Positions 53,553 through 62,195 of a DNA stretch of 64,000 nucleotides are shown here, piece after piece. A program made the position numbers and the translations under genes. The DNA is taken from the NCBI RefSeq assembly GCF_001296025.1, contig NZ_LJHV01000021.1, forward strand, positions 1-64,000, written 5' to 3'. Under the pieces are notes generated by a model. The model saw only the letters and a list, made by a program, of their open reading frames with translations. It had not been told where the DNA came from and did no database searches. Numbering within the stretch: position 1 is the first letter of the stretch; every line of letters begins with the position of its first letter. This stretch comes from Porphyrobacter sp. AAP60 (GTDB lineage: Bacteria; Pseudomonadota; Alphaproteobacteria; Sphingomonadales; Sphingomonadaceae).

Positions 53553-55331
53553 GTGACATTCCTGATCCGCACCATCGATTTCACCGCCGCCGGACGCGAA
53601 ATCATCCGCGACAGGGTGCTGGATCAGACCAGCCTGACGATAGGCCGCGCGGCGGAAAACGACATTCACCTGCCCGATCTGGCCGTGGAACAGCGCCATG
53701 TGCGCATCGAGCTCGCAGCAGATGGCAATCTGGCGGTCACGGCGCTTGGCACGCTGGGTTTCGGGCTGGATGGCCGAACCGTTTCCGAAGGCGCAATCTC
53801 CCTGAGCACCGGCGGCGAAATTGCACTGGGTGCGGCGCGGCTGGCAGTGGCACGCGAAGGTGAAGCAATCCTCGTCACCATCCGCCAAGTCGCCACCGAT
53901 GAAGGGGCCGGGGACGCTCTGCGCGGCTTCGCCCTTGCCAGTGTGCTGCCGAACAAACGGGCGATGAGCTGGTTGCTCGCCGCCGCAATCCTTGTCCTGC
54001 TGCTGATGGTGCCAGTGGCCAGTCACCTGCTGCGCACACCGGTGAAAAATGATCCCAAGGGCGAAACGCCGGGGCAGGTGGTGCTGGACGCTGCGTGGAC
54101 GACCGGCGCGCTCTCGCTGAAACACCGCAGCCTCGAAGACAATTGCGAAAGCTGCCACGTCAACGCTTTTGAAAGCGTGACCGACACCACCTGCCTCTCG
54201 TGCCACGCCGACACCGGCGATCACGCCGCCATGCCGCGTCTGGCCAAGGGCAGCCCGCCGCTCTCCCCCGGCGATGCGATCCAGTGGCGGATCGGAACGG
54301 CGTTGGGCAAGGAAGGCCCGCTGGGCTGCGTATCCTGCCACTCCGAACACGAAGGGCAAGTGCGCACGGCAGCGGGCGGCGAGGCGTTCTGTTCGGATTG
54401 CCATGACAAGCTGGACACGCGGCTGACCGATACAAAGCTGGCCAATGCGCATGATTTCGGCAAGGCCCACCCGCAATTCCGCCCCGCCTATTTCGCCAGC
54501 TTCGGCGCGGCCCAGCCGGTGCGCGCCGCGCCGGGAGCCAAGCCGGTGGAACGCTCGGGTCTCAAATTCCCGCACGATGTCCACATGGATGCGCGCGGCG
54601 GCGCGGCGCGGATGGCGGTCAGCCTATCGCGATACGGCCAGCCGCTCGAATGCAAGGATTGCCACAGCCTGCAAGCCGACAAAATCGGGTTCAAGGAGGT
54701 CAAGATGGAGGATTCCTGCGAAGGTTGTCACTCGCTGGTATCGGGCCGTTCGGCGGGCGGCGGCTTCAGCAAGCTGCGCCACGGCGATGTGAAGGACTTG
54801 GCCGAAGACCTTGCCCGCATATCCTCCGGCCCTCGCGCGCCCGTTGCCCCGCGCCGCATCCGTCCGGGGCAGAGCGGCACCTATCGCGCCGATTTCGGGC
54901 GGCCTGTGCGCGCCTATATCGGGTTGTCGAACGCCCTATCGGCAGGCGGCATCTGCACCGAATGCCACCTGCCCACCCGCGGTCCGACAGGGCAGGCCGA
55001 TCTCATGCCGGTCAACCTGCCTGATCGCTTCCTCACCAGCGGCTTCTTCAGCCATGACGCGCACAAAAAGGAAAAATGCACCGATTGCCACGCCGCCGAC
55101 ACCTCGAAGGCGGCAAGCGATCTGCTGATCCCCGATCTCAAAAGCTGCCGCGATTGCCACCTTGGGGCAACGGCTGTGAAGACCAAGACCATCGTGCCGT
55201 CCGATTGCGCGATGTGCCACGCCTATCACTTGCCCTCCGGGCAATGGCAGCCGAAAGGCTCCGCCCCGCACTACAAGCCGCCGCCTGTAAAAACCACAGT
55301 TGCAGCAATTGCAGCAAAGGCTAAACCATAG
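53553..55331 (+). CDS. FHA domain-TM-decahaem cytochrome c fusion
   Basis: Protein of 592 residues. Residues 20-105 are an FHA-like domain (SLTIGRAAENDIHLPDLAVEQRHVRIE); the phosphothreonine-contact Ser is Glu here (VEQRH), while Gly-Arg and His are kept. Residues 138-158 are one membrane helix (WLLAAAILVLLLMVPVAS), placing FHA in the cytoplasm. The periplasmic part holds ten CxxCH sites starting at Cys 198, 214, 259, 280, 367, 389, 468, 509, 532 and 552. GTG start with GAGGGGGCGGAC upstream. An FHA domain joined to a multihaem cytochrome is most unusual. It would carry electrons from the membrane protein toward the outer membrane. Confidence 0.92.
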   Translation: MTFLIRTIDFTAAGREIIRDRVLDQTSLTIGRAAENDIHLPDLAVEQRHVRIELAADGNLAVTALGTLGFGLDGRTVSEGAISLSTGGEIALGAARLAVAREGEAILVTIRQVATDEGAGDALRGFALASVLPNKRAMSWLLAAAILVLLLMVPVASHLLRTPVKNDPKGETPGQVVLDAAWTTGALSLKHRSLEDNCESCHVNAFESVTDTTCLSCHADTGDHAAMPRLAKGSPPLSPGDAIQWRIGTALGKEGPLGCVSCHSEHEGQVRTAAGGEAFCSDCHDKLDTRLTDTKLANAHDFGKAHPQFRPAYFASFGAAQPVRAAPGAKPVERSGLKFPHDVHMDARGGAARMAVSLSRYGQPLECKDCHSLQADKIGFKEVKMEDSCEGCHSLVSGRSAGGGFSKLRHGDVKDLAEDLARISSGPRAPVAPRRIRPGQSGTYRADFGRPVRAYIGLSNALSAGGICTECHLPTRGPTGQADLMPVNLPDRFLTSGFFSHDAHKKEKCTDCHAADTSKAASDLLIPDLKSCRDCHLGATAVKTKTIVPSDCAMCHAYHLPSGQWQPKGSAPHYKPPPVKTTVAAIAAKAKP

Positions 55332-55333
55332 CG

Positions 55334-56224
55334 ATGGGCGGGGGCGCATCTTCACTTGCCGATCGCGCGGTGCTGATCGCGCAGCTGACCGACATCCACG
55401 TCGGCTTCGCCCCTGATGACAAGCCGGAAGAGCTGAACCTCACGCGCTTTCGAGCCGTGCTCGACCGGCTGCTGCGTGGCCCCAATCGGCCAGATCTGCT
55501 CGTGCTGTCAGGCGACATCACGGATCACGGCGATGCGGAAAGTTTTGCCAAGGCAGCGGCACTGCTGGCGGACTGCCCCTGCCCGATCCTGCCGCTGGTG
55601 GGCAATCACGATAGCCGCGCCGGATTGCTGGCGGCCTTCCCGCAAGTGCAACCTGATGCGGACGGCTTCCTGCACTACGTGGTCGAGGCTGCGCCGGGGC
55701 TGCGGATCATCTGTCTCGATACGCTGGAGGATGGCCGCCACGGTGGGGCCTTCTGCCAGGCCCGCGCCGATTGGCTGGCAACGCGGCTGGCCGAAGCGCC
55801 CGATACGCCCACGCTGATCTTCATGCACCACCCGCCGATCATCGCCGGGATCGACTGGATGGACCCTGCTCCGGACGAGCAGTGGATCATCCGGCTGCGC
55901 GATGTGCTGGCGGGACAACATCAAGTGCAGGCAATCCATTGCGGACACCTGCACCGCCCGATCACAACGCGCTTTGCCGGGATACCGCTGGGCGTCACCC
56001 CCTCGGTCGCGCCACTGGTGGCGATGGAGCTTTCGGCGATCGACAAGAACTCACCCGATGATCGCGAACTGATCACCGCCGAACCGCCGGTTTACGCGCT
56101 GCACCGCTGGGACGGACAAAACCTTGTCACCCATTACGAAAGCGTGGGCGATTGGCCGGTGCTGGCGCGTTTTCATGCGGGCCTGCAACCGATGATCGCA
56201 GGCATGTTCGCCGAGCGGGGTTAG
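55334..56224 (+). CDS. CpdA-like metallophosphoesterase (cyclic-nucleotide phosphodiesterase)
   Basis: Protein of 296 residues with the calcineurin-like metal motifs: LTDIHVG, LVLSGDITDHGD, GNHDSRA, FMHHPPI and CGHLHRP, in the order and spacing of class III cAMP phosphodiesterase CpdA. No signal peptide, so cytoplasmic. Its gene follows the FHA cytochrome by 2 bp and shares the operon with a protein carrying two cNMP-binding domains, so local cyclic-nucleotide turnover is likely. The stop codons of this and the convergent gene overlap (56221-56224). Substrate preference remains to be measured. Confidence 0.88.
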   Translation: MGGGASSLADRAVLIAQLTDIHVGFAPDDKPEELNLTRFRAVLDRLLRGPNRPDLLVLSGDITDHGDAESFAKAAALLADCPCPILPLVGNHDSRAGLLAAFPQVQPDADGFLHYVVEAAPGLRIICLDTLEDGRHGGAFCQARADWLATRLAEAPDTPTLIFMHHPPIIAGIDWMDPAPDEQWIIRLRDVLAGQHQVQAIHCGHLHRPITTRFAGIPLGVTPSVAPLVAMELSAIDKNSPDDRELITAEPPVYALHRWDGQNLVTHYESVGDWPVLARFHAGLQPMIAGMFAERG

Positions 56225-59200
56225 TTCCCCGCATCCGCTCGCAGCACGCCCGGCGGTGCCACCCCGACCCAGCGGTTCATATCGACCGCGTCGCTGACCT
56301 TCCACGGCACGCCGCTGCGGGTCATGAACAATTGCTCCATCTCTTGCCGCGTAAAGGGCCGCGAGCCGAGTCTGCCGAACACCGCCATCTGTCCGCCGGT
56401 TTCGTCCACGGCGCGATCCCGGTCGAGACCCTTGGACAGCGCAATCGCTGGCGAAGGCGTTTTCGCCCATGCGATCATCTCCGGCACCGGCGCAGGCGAG
56501 AAACCGTAGAAATTACGCTGGCTATCCGGACTGGTGAGTTGCAGCACCTTCATCCCGTTGCGCCCGTCCGCCACGTAGGCGAATAGCGAGGCATTGGTGG
56601 TGCCGACGATCACATCCTCGGCATCGTTGAGGGTACCAGCCAGCGTCACTCTCTGGAAAACGCTCGGGCTGCGCGGGTTCTTCACATCAAGGATCACCAG
56701 ACCATTGCCCTTGGCCGCGACATAGGCATAGGTGCGCGCAATATACATCCGCCGCGCATCGACCAGCGGCACGGTGGCTTCGGGCACGGCAACCGGATCG
56801 CGCAGGGTGGTGACGTCGAACAGCTTCACCCCTTCGCTATCCGTCACCCACAGGTAACGGAACTGCACTGCCGAAGCGCGGGCATCGGCAAGCTCGCGCA
56901 CGGCGGCGAGTTTGGGCATGTCGGGATCGGCCAGATCGACCACCACCAGGCCGCGTGCGGCGGTGATGTAAGCGACCTCACCCGCCAGTGTGATATGCTG
57001 CGCGCCGTTCAGCACCCCGCCGGGGTTCCATGCGTCGGAACCGTCGCCGAAGGTCTTGCGGCTCAGCTTGTTGTTGCGGAATTCGCCGTCTGCCAACGTG
57101 TTGACGTTGACGAGGATCAGCCCTTCGACCGCGTCCGTCACCACCGCATAATTGTAGATCGGCAGGAACGGCTGTTCCTGATTGATTTCGCGCAGTTCGG
57201 GCGTGCTGCGCGTCGGCGCAATCGGCTGGTTGGTGGGCAGCGCCATGCAGGTGGCATTGGCGGTCTTCACATGCGTATCATGGCCCAGCGGCGAGAACGG
57301 CCCCTTCAGGATGCGTTCCGATGTGCCCTTGTTGGCGATGCTCGCCACATCATAGGCGACAAAACCGCCCTTGCCCGCCGCCACGAACATATATTCGCCG
57401 CGCAGTTGCAGGCAGCCGACCCGGTCAGATGTGCCTTCGTTAATGTTGACGAATTCCTCGAACGGCTGGGTTTCTCCGCTGAGGTTCTTGTCGAAGGTCT
57501 TGCCCCGCACCCAGTTCTTCAGCTCGCGCCCGTTCTGGTCGACATGCAGCCCCCAGTAATCGGGATAGGCATAGCGGTGAAGGTAGGAACCGATCACCGC
57601 CTGCGGCTCATCATATTCGGTCACGCGGGTGGCCTGGAAGCCGCCCTCCAGCCCCGTCCATGCATTCATCCCGACAAAATTGACGTAGTTCGTGCCGAGC
57701 AGCAGCAGTTGGGCCATGATCGCGTTATTATCGTCTGCTGCGGAGAGGTGGCAATCGGTGCAGGTTTTGGTTTCGGTTTTCCTCACAGTATGCGGGAAAT
57801 GCGGCGCGAAAGCCTGACTGGAAAAGCCGATGCTACTGATCGGCGGCTGCTGCACATAGATGCGTTCGCGGTTGATGTTGGTGGAGGACAGCACCAGCGC
57901 CGAGGATGACCGCACCGGCGCAACCTGATTGCCCTTGGTGGTCTGGTGCTTGCCCAGCTGGAACATCTCGTCTCGCGCCACCTGCGGGTTGTAGGTGGCG
58001 AAGTTTCTTGTCTCCCCGCCTTCGTAGCGGTGCGATTTGGTCTTCCAGTTGGCCTCGATTGGCAGGTGACACCCGCCGCAGCTGGTGGTCCATGAAAGGT
58101 GGCAGGTAAAGCACGCCATCTCCGGATCACGGTGGGCGCGGTCATCGCCCGCAATGCCAAGCCCGAATTCGAAATTGCCGGTTTCCGCGCCGTAACGGCT
58201 GACCAGTTTCGCCCGCGCCGCCTTGGCGTTGAATGTCGGCGTGGCGGGATCAACGCTGTCCTTGACAAGGCTCATCTCCCACTCAAGATCGGGATCGACG
58301 ATCGAACGCTGCACCAGTTTGCGCCTGCCATCCGCGCCTTCCAGCCACTCGAACCGGCGCTTGCCATCGGGGTTGCGCAGCAGGGCGAGATTGTGGCCCT
58401 CGGGCGGAGCCGCAGGGCCACTGGTGCGCAGCGTGGGATAGGCATCGGGCGTGCCGTGGCAATCCTTGCAGGTGATCTCGATCGCATTGGCGACTTCGCC
58501 GTAAATCAGCCCGTTGCCGTGGCTGTCCTGTTCGAAATGGCAATCGGCGCACTGCATTCCGACCTCGGCGTGGATGTCCATCATGTGGACCGCCTTGCCG
58601 GGATTGGCTCCGGGTTCGACGAACTTGCCCTCGCCTTCCTTGCGCCATTTTTGCGGATCATCGGGGTCGACGATTTCGCCTTCGGCATCCAGCAGATTGC
58701 CTTCGCGGTCGCGCTTGAAAATGGCGCGGAAGTTCCAGCCGTGGCCGTGATAATCGGCGAACTGGGTGTCTTTCAGCGTCGGGTTGAGATCATAGACGTT
58801 GCGCAGGAAATCGAGATCGGCCCACTTGCCCTTGGGCGCTGCGCCTTCGGGATTGCGGTCGGTCACAGCGCGGACTTCGGCGGCGGTGGGGTATTTCTGC
58901 TTTTCCGGCCACATCGCGGGCGCATCGGATTCGTAATCCCACATGGTGTAGCCAAGGAAGGAATTCAGGAAAATGTTGGGCTGGTGCATGTGGCAGTTCA
59001 TGCACTGGCTGGTGGGTATGGCGCGGGTGAACACGTGCTGGAGCGGGTGGCCCTTTTCCTTCTGCTTGCCGTTGAAGGTCAGCGTGTCATCCGCGCGTTT
59101 GCCGGGGCCGGCGCCATCGCCGTGGTCGTCATGGCCCGGTTGCTTGACTGCGCCGTGACCGCCCTTTTTGCTCTTCTTGCCGCCATACCCGGCCGCTTCC

Positions 59201-60348
59201 TCGATCTTCTCCGCAATGGTCGGGTCGGCAGTGATGGTCTGCCCGTCGCGCCCGTATTGCGCGTAGGTGAGCGAGTGGCGCGGTTCGCGGTCGTTGGCGT
59301 AGACCACGTGGCAGCTCGCGCAGCCCGAATGGCGGTAATCGCCCGGCTGATCATTCGTCCCCATGAACCATGTGAAGGGATCATTCAGGCGGGTCTTGTG
59401 GATATTGAGAGCGGGAATCGCCACGCGCAGGCCAGTGCCGGGGCCGCGATTGGATTGCTTCAGGTCGGGCCGCCCCGGCTCCTCCAGCCGCTGGATCTGG
59501 CCGGTCGGGTTGGGGATACCGATTTCGGGAAACTGCGAATTGATCGTGCGTCCGCCGCGTTCGAACACGCGAAACACATCACCGGGCGGGATCACATGCC
59601 AGGTCGGCAGCGGATACATTTCGGCCAGCACGCCGCGCGCAACCTGATCCTCCGAAAGTGCGCCTCCTGGCCCTGCGCCGGGCGAGGTGATCTTGGCGGG
59701 CAGGCCTTCGCGGGTATAGGCTTCGCCCAACAGGTAATTCTTGAACGGCAGGATGCCGTTATTGTAGCTCGCCCCGCCCCACAGCATCGCGCCCGATGCC
59801 ATGATCGATCGTTCCGCCGCCTCGATCGCGCCGATATGACACGCCCCGCAGGCATCGCGCGCCACGCGGTAATCGGACGGGTTTACGAACTTCACGAACT
59901 CCGGCGCTTCCTTGTTGAGCAACGCGTAAGACCGTTTCGGATTGGCCGACGAAGGAAAATGCCAGCTGTCGGGATATTTCGGCAGCACGTGCGCACGGTC
60001 GCGCGCGGCGACGTAATCGGGGTGATCGTGCGGCAATTCGGAGTTGCCCTTCACCCCCGCGTTGCCGCCGTGGCAATCGGTGCAACCCAGCCGCACCGCT
60101 GGCGAGAGGTGCATGGTCGGCGCGTCGGTCTTCACGTGGCAGGTGTTGCAGCCTTCGGATTTCGCCTCCATTTCCGCTACTGATTGCCGCTGCGGCGCGG
60201 GCGGGGCAAAGACTGCAGCGTAATCGCGTTTGACCGGCTTTTCCTTATCCGCCGCCTGTGTATCGCGGGCGAACATCAGGGCGGCCAGCAGCAGCGCCGC
60301 CAGCAGCAGCACCGCATTCCGGATCAAGGGGTGGTTCAGCGCGCGCAT
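56221..60348 (-). CDS. Giant decahaem cytochrome c with LVIVD-type propeller
   Basis: Protein of 1375 residues: N-terminal signal or anchor (NAVLLLAALLLAALMFA), ten CxxCH sites (Cys 67, 89, 167, 343, 449, 600, 627, 746, 757, 863), then about residues 960-1280 of repeats such as LVVVDLADPDMPKLAAV, VKLFDVTTLRDPV and LVILDVKNPRSPSVF, the LVIVD-type beta-propeller pattern. A His/Gly/Lys-rich low-complexity stretch (about 390-420) may bind metal. Four haem sites are spread over the first 350 residues with long insertions. The ATG overlaps the barrel gene stop (TGATG). Periplasmic or outer-surface terminal cytochrome is my reading; the electron acceptor or donor is unknown. Confidence 0.9.
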   Translation of the reverse strand: MRALNHPLIRNAVLLLAALLLAALMFARDTQAADKEKPVKRDYAAVFAPPAPQRQSVAEMEAKSEGCNTCHVKTDAPTMHLSPAVRLGCTDCHGGNAGVKGNSELPHDHPDYVAARDRAHVLPKYPDSWHFPSSANPKRSYALLNKEAPEFVKFVNPSDYRVARDACGACHIGAIEAAERSIMASGAMLWGGASYNNGILPFKNYLLGEAYTREGLPAKITSPGAGPGGALSEDQVARGVLAEMYPLPTWHVIPPGDVFRVFERGGRTINSQFPEIGIPNPTGQIQRLEEPGRPDLKQSNRGPGTGLRVAIPALNIHKTRLNDPFTWFMGTNDQPGDYRHSGCASCHVVYANDREPRHSLTYAQYGRDGQTITADPTIAEKIEEAAGYGGKKSKKGGHGAVKQPGHDDHGDGAGPGKRADDTLTFNGKQKEKGHPLQHVFTRAIPTSQCMNCHMHQPNIFLNSFLGYTMWDYESDAPAMWPEKQKYPTAAEVRAVTDRNPEGAAPKGKWADLDFLRNVYDLNPTLKDTQFADYHGHGWNFRAIFKRDREGNLLDAEGEIVDPDDPQKWRKEGEGKFVEPGANPGKAVHMMDIHAEVGMQCADCHFEQDSHGNGLIYGEVANAIEITCKDCHGTPDAYPTLRTSGPAAPPEGHNLALLRNPDGKRRFEWLEGADGRRKLVQRSIVDPDLEWEMSLVKDSVDPATPTFNAKAARAKLVSRYGAETGNFEFGLGIAGDDRAHRDPEMACFTCHLSWTTSCGGCHLPIEANWKTKSHRYEGGETRNFATYNPQVARDEMFQLGKHQTTKGNQVAPVRSSSALVLSSTNINRERIYVQQPPISSIGFSSQAFAPHFPHTVRKTETKTCTDCHLSAADDNNAIMAQLLLLGTNYVNFVGMNAWTGLEGGFQATRVTEYDEPQAVIGSYLHRYAYPDYWGLHVDQNGRELKNWVRGKTFDKNLSGETQPFEEFVNINEGTSDRVGCLQLRGEYMFVAAGKGGFVAYDVASIANKGTSERILKGPFSPLGHDTHVKTANATCMALPTNQPIAPTRSTPELREINQEQPFLPIYNYAVVTDAVEGLILVNVNTLADGEFRNNKLSRKTFGDGSDAWNPGGVLNGAQHITLAGEVAYITAARGLVVVDLADPDMPKLAAVRELADARASAVQFRYLWVTDSEGVKLFDVTTLRDPVAVPEATVPLVDARRMYIARTYAYVAAKGNGLVILDVKNPRSPSVFQRVTLAGTLNDAEDVIVGTTNASLFAYVADGRNGMKVLQLTSPDSQRNFYGFSPAPVPEMIAWAKTPSPAIALSKGLDRDRAVDETGGQMAVFGRLGSRPFTRQEMEQLFMTRSGVPWKVSDAVDMNRWVGVAPPGVLRADAGN

Positions 60349-62195
60349 CAGTAGGTCAGCACCACATTGGCGAGGATCGAGACAAACTCCTGCCCGCCGC
60401 CGCGTGCGGTGAACAGGTCACGGAAACCCCTGCCCGCCAGCAATGTCGCTGCAGACAGGCGGAAGACGAGGTTCTGGTTGGCCTTCGGCCGCCAGATCGC
60501 GGCGGCGGAAAGGTCAAAGCCGATCTCCTTGGGGATCGACCCCTCGTTGCGCAGCACTTGCAAGGTCGCGGTATCTTCAAACCACAGATGGTTGGCGTTG
60601 GCTGACAGGCGGAATTGCGGCGTCAGATCGAAATCCGCCCCCGCCCCCAGCAGCATCAGGCCGGGGTTGTTGAAATTGCTCTGCCCCTGTTCCTTGGAAC
60701 TGCGCAGCGAATTGAGGATACCGTTGCGCCCGTTCACCGCGACCGCACGGCCTCCGCCCGCAAAGGGGATGGTCTGGCGGATCCAGTAGGATGTATCCGC
60801 ACCTGCGAATATCGGGTTCTCGAAAATGGCATCGAACCCGCTTTCGGTGTCGTCATAGGGATCGCTATCACCACTGGAATAGGCGGCTGACAGCCGGAAA
60901 CGCATCCAATCGCGGTCATAGCTGGCTTCCAACGCAGCGAACTGGGCGTTGATATTGGCCGGGCGGTCGGTGAAGAAGCTGTTCCGGTCCTCCCCCAGCG
61001 CCCAGTAGAAACTGCCCGTCAAATTCACCCGTCCGATCCGGCCATCGGCATTGTAGCCGAGATAGACGACATCATACTCGCGCCCCCGCAGCGTCCCCAG
61101 CAGCGCCGGGCGCACCGGGAAGCCGTTGGTGTCGATCTGGATGTCGTTCGCCTCGCGGTTCATGTTGTAGACCACGGTGATCTGGCTGGTCAGCGCCGGA
61201 ATCAGGAAGTCCTGACGATAGGCATTGGCGACGAACACGAAATCATCACGCGGGCTGCGCAGGATCGCGTTCAGCCCGCTATTTGTGTCCTTCTCCAGCC
61301 GCCAAAACGCGGCCAAATTGAACTGGAAGCGGTTGTTGTCTCGCGATCCGAACAGGCGCACGCCGAGCTGCTGGTCGTTGAACAGGAACCCGCGGAAATC
61401 GGACTGGAACGGCTGGATGCCGGCGCGGATCGAAATGAAATCGAACCGGTCATTATCGAACTGGCTGAAGTGGTAATCGACGAAGGCTTCCTGCACCCCG
61501 AGGAATTGGTCGAGCCGGTGGCTGGGCCGCGATGGTTCGACAAACAGCACGCGGCGTTCGGGCACATCGACGTAGTTGACGTTATAGGCCAGCGTCACGC
61601 GATATTCGACCGTCGGCGGCTTGAAGGTGGTCGATCCCTTCAGCAGCGCAAAACCGGCGATGAAGGTCTGGCTGAAGACCTGTGAAAAGTCGTTCCCGAA
61701 TACGTCGTTGCGGTCAGGGTCTTCGGTGGTTTGCACCCCCACGGGGATGGGGAAGGTGCGCGGTTCGTACACGCTGTCAGAAATCAGGTTGGCGACAAAG
61801 AACCAATCGTCTTCCTTGATCGGCAACCACGGCACCTTGGCGCGGTTGATCGGGCGATCGCCCTTGTAGGTGTTCTGGTTATAGGGATCGAGCAGGCTCT
61901 CCTTCACCAGACCGAGGCTCTCGATCAAACGCCAGCGATCGGGGATCGGCAGCTGGTCGGTCGGGAAGGCTTGCGGCGGCGGAGCGCGGATCGCGCCTTC
62001 ATTGTTCTGCTCGATCCGTTCGGGCAGTGGGGCCGTGTAGCCGGAGCGTTCGCGGCCTTCGATAATGCCGGGATCGACCGGGGGTTCGCCTTGTTCCCAA
62101 TCCCCTGGCGGAGGCGGGGGCGGCGCTGCATCATCTGGCGGAGGCGGCACGGCTTGCACCATCAGGGCGGCAGGTATGGCGAGCCAGACTGCCAC
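60348..62195 (-). CDS. Outer-membrane beta-barrel (porin-like) of the cytochrome operon
   Basis: Protein of about 615 residues. Signal-like start (MAVWLAIPAALMVQAVP), a Pro/Asp-rich segment (PPPPDDAAPPPPPPGDWEQG), then alternating strands rich in Phe/Tyr/Asn (FDFISIRAGIQPFQSDFRGFLFNDQQLGVRLFG and many more) and a C-terminal VSILANVVLTY with the terminal aromatic needed for barrel assembly. The GTG at 62195 overlaps the preceding gene's stop (TAGTG) with GAGGGG upstream; a TTG at 62252 lies within that gene. It could be the porin sheath for a cytochrome conduit, as MtrB is, but no sequence relation to MtrB is claimed. Confidence 0.82.
   Translation of the reverse strand: MAVWLAIPAALMVQAVPPPPDDAAPPPPPPGDWEQGEPPVDPGIIEGRERSGYTAPLPERIEQNNEGAIRAPPPQAFPTDQLPIPDRWRLIESLGLVKESLLDPYNQNTYKGDRPINRAKVPWLPIKEDDWFFVANLISDSVYEPRTFPIPVGVQTTEDPDRNDVFGNDFSQVFSQTFIAGFALLKGSTTFKPPTVEYRVTLAYNVNYVDVPERRVLFVEPSRPSHRLDQFLGVQEAFVDYHFSQFDNDRFDFISIRAGIQPFQSDFRGFLFNDQQLGVRLFGSRDNNRFQFNLAAFWRLEKDTNSGLNAILRSPRDDFVFVANAYRQDFLIPALTSQITVVYNMNREANDIQIDTNGFPVRPALLGTLRGREYDVVYLGYNADGRIGRVNLTGSFYWALGEDRNSFFTDRPANINAQFAALEASYDRDWMRFRLSAAYSSGDSDPYDDTESGFDAIFENPIFAGADTSYWIRQTIPFAGGGRAVAVNGRNGILNSLRSSKEQGQSNFNNPGLMLLGAGADFDLTPQFRLSANANHLWFEDTATLQVLRNEGSIPKEIGFDLSAAAIWRPKANQNLVFRLSAATLLAGRGFRDLFTARGGGQEFVSILANVVLTY

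Noticed and set aside
58099..60183. A 694-codon open frame on the plus strand opposite the giant cytochrome
   Set aside because: It mirrors a GC-rich real gene, has no recognisable domain, and the opposite strand has ten CxxCH sites and a coupled start.
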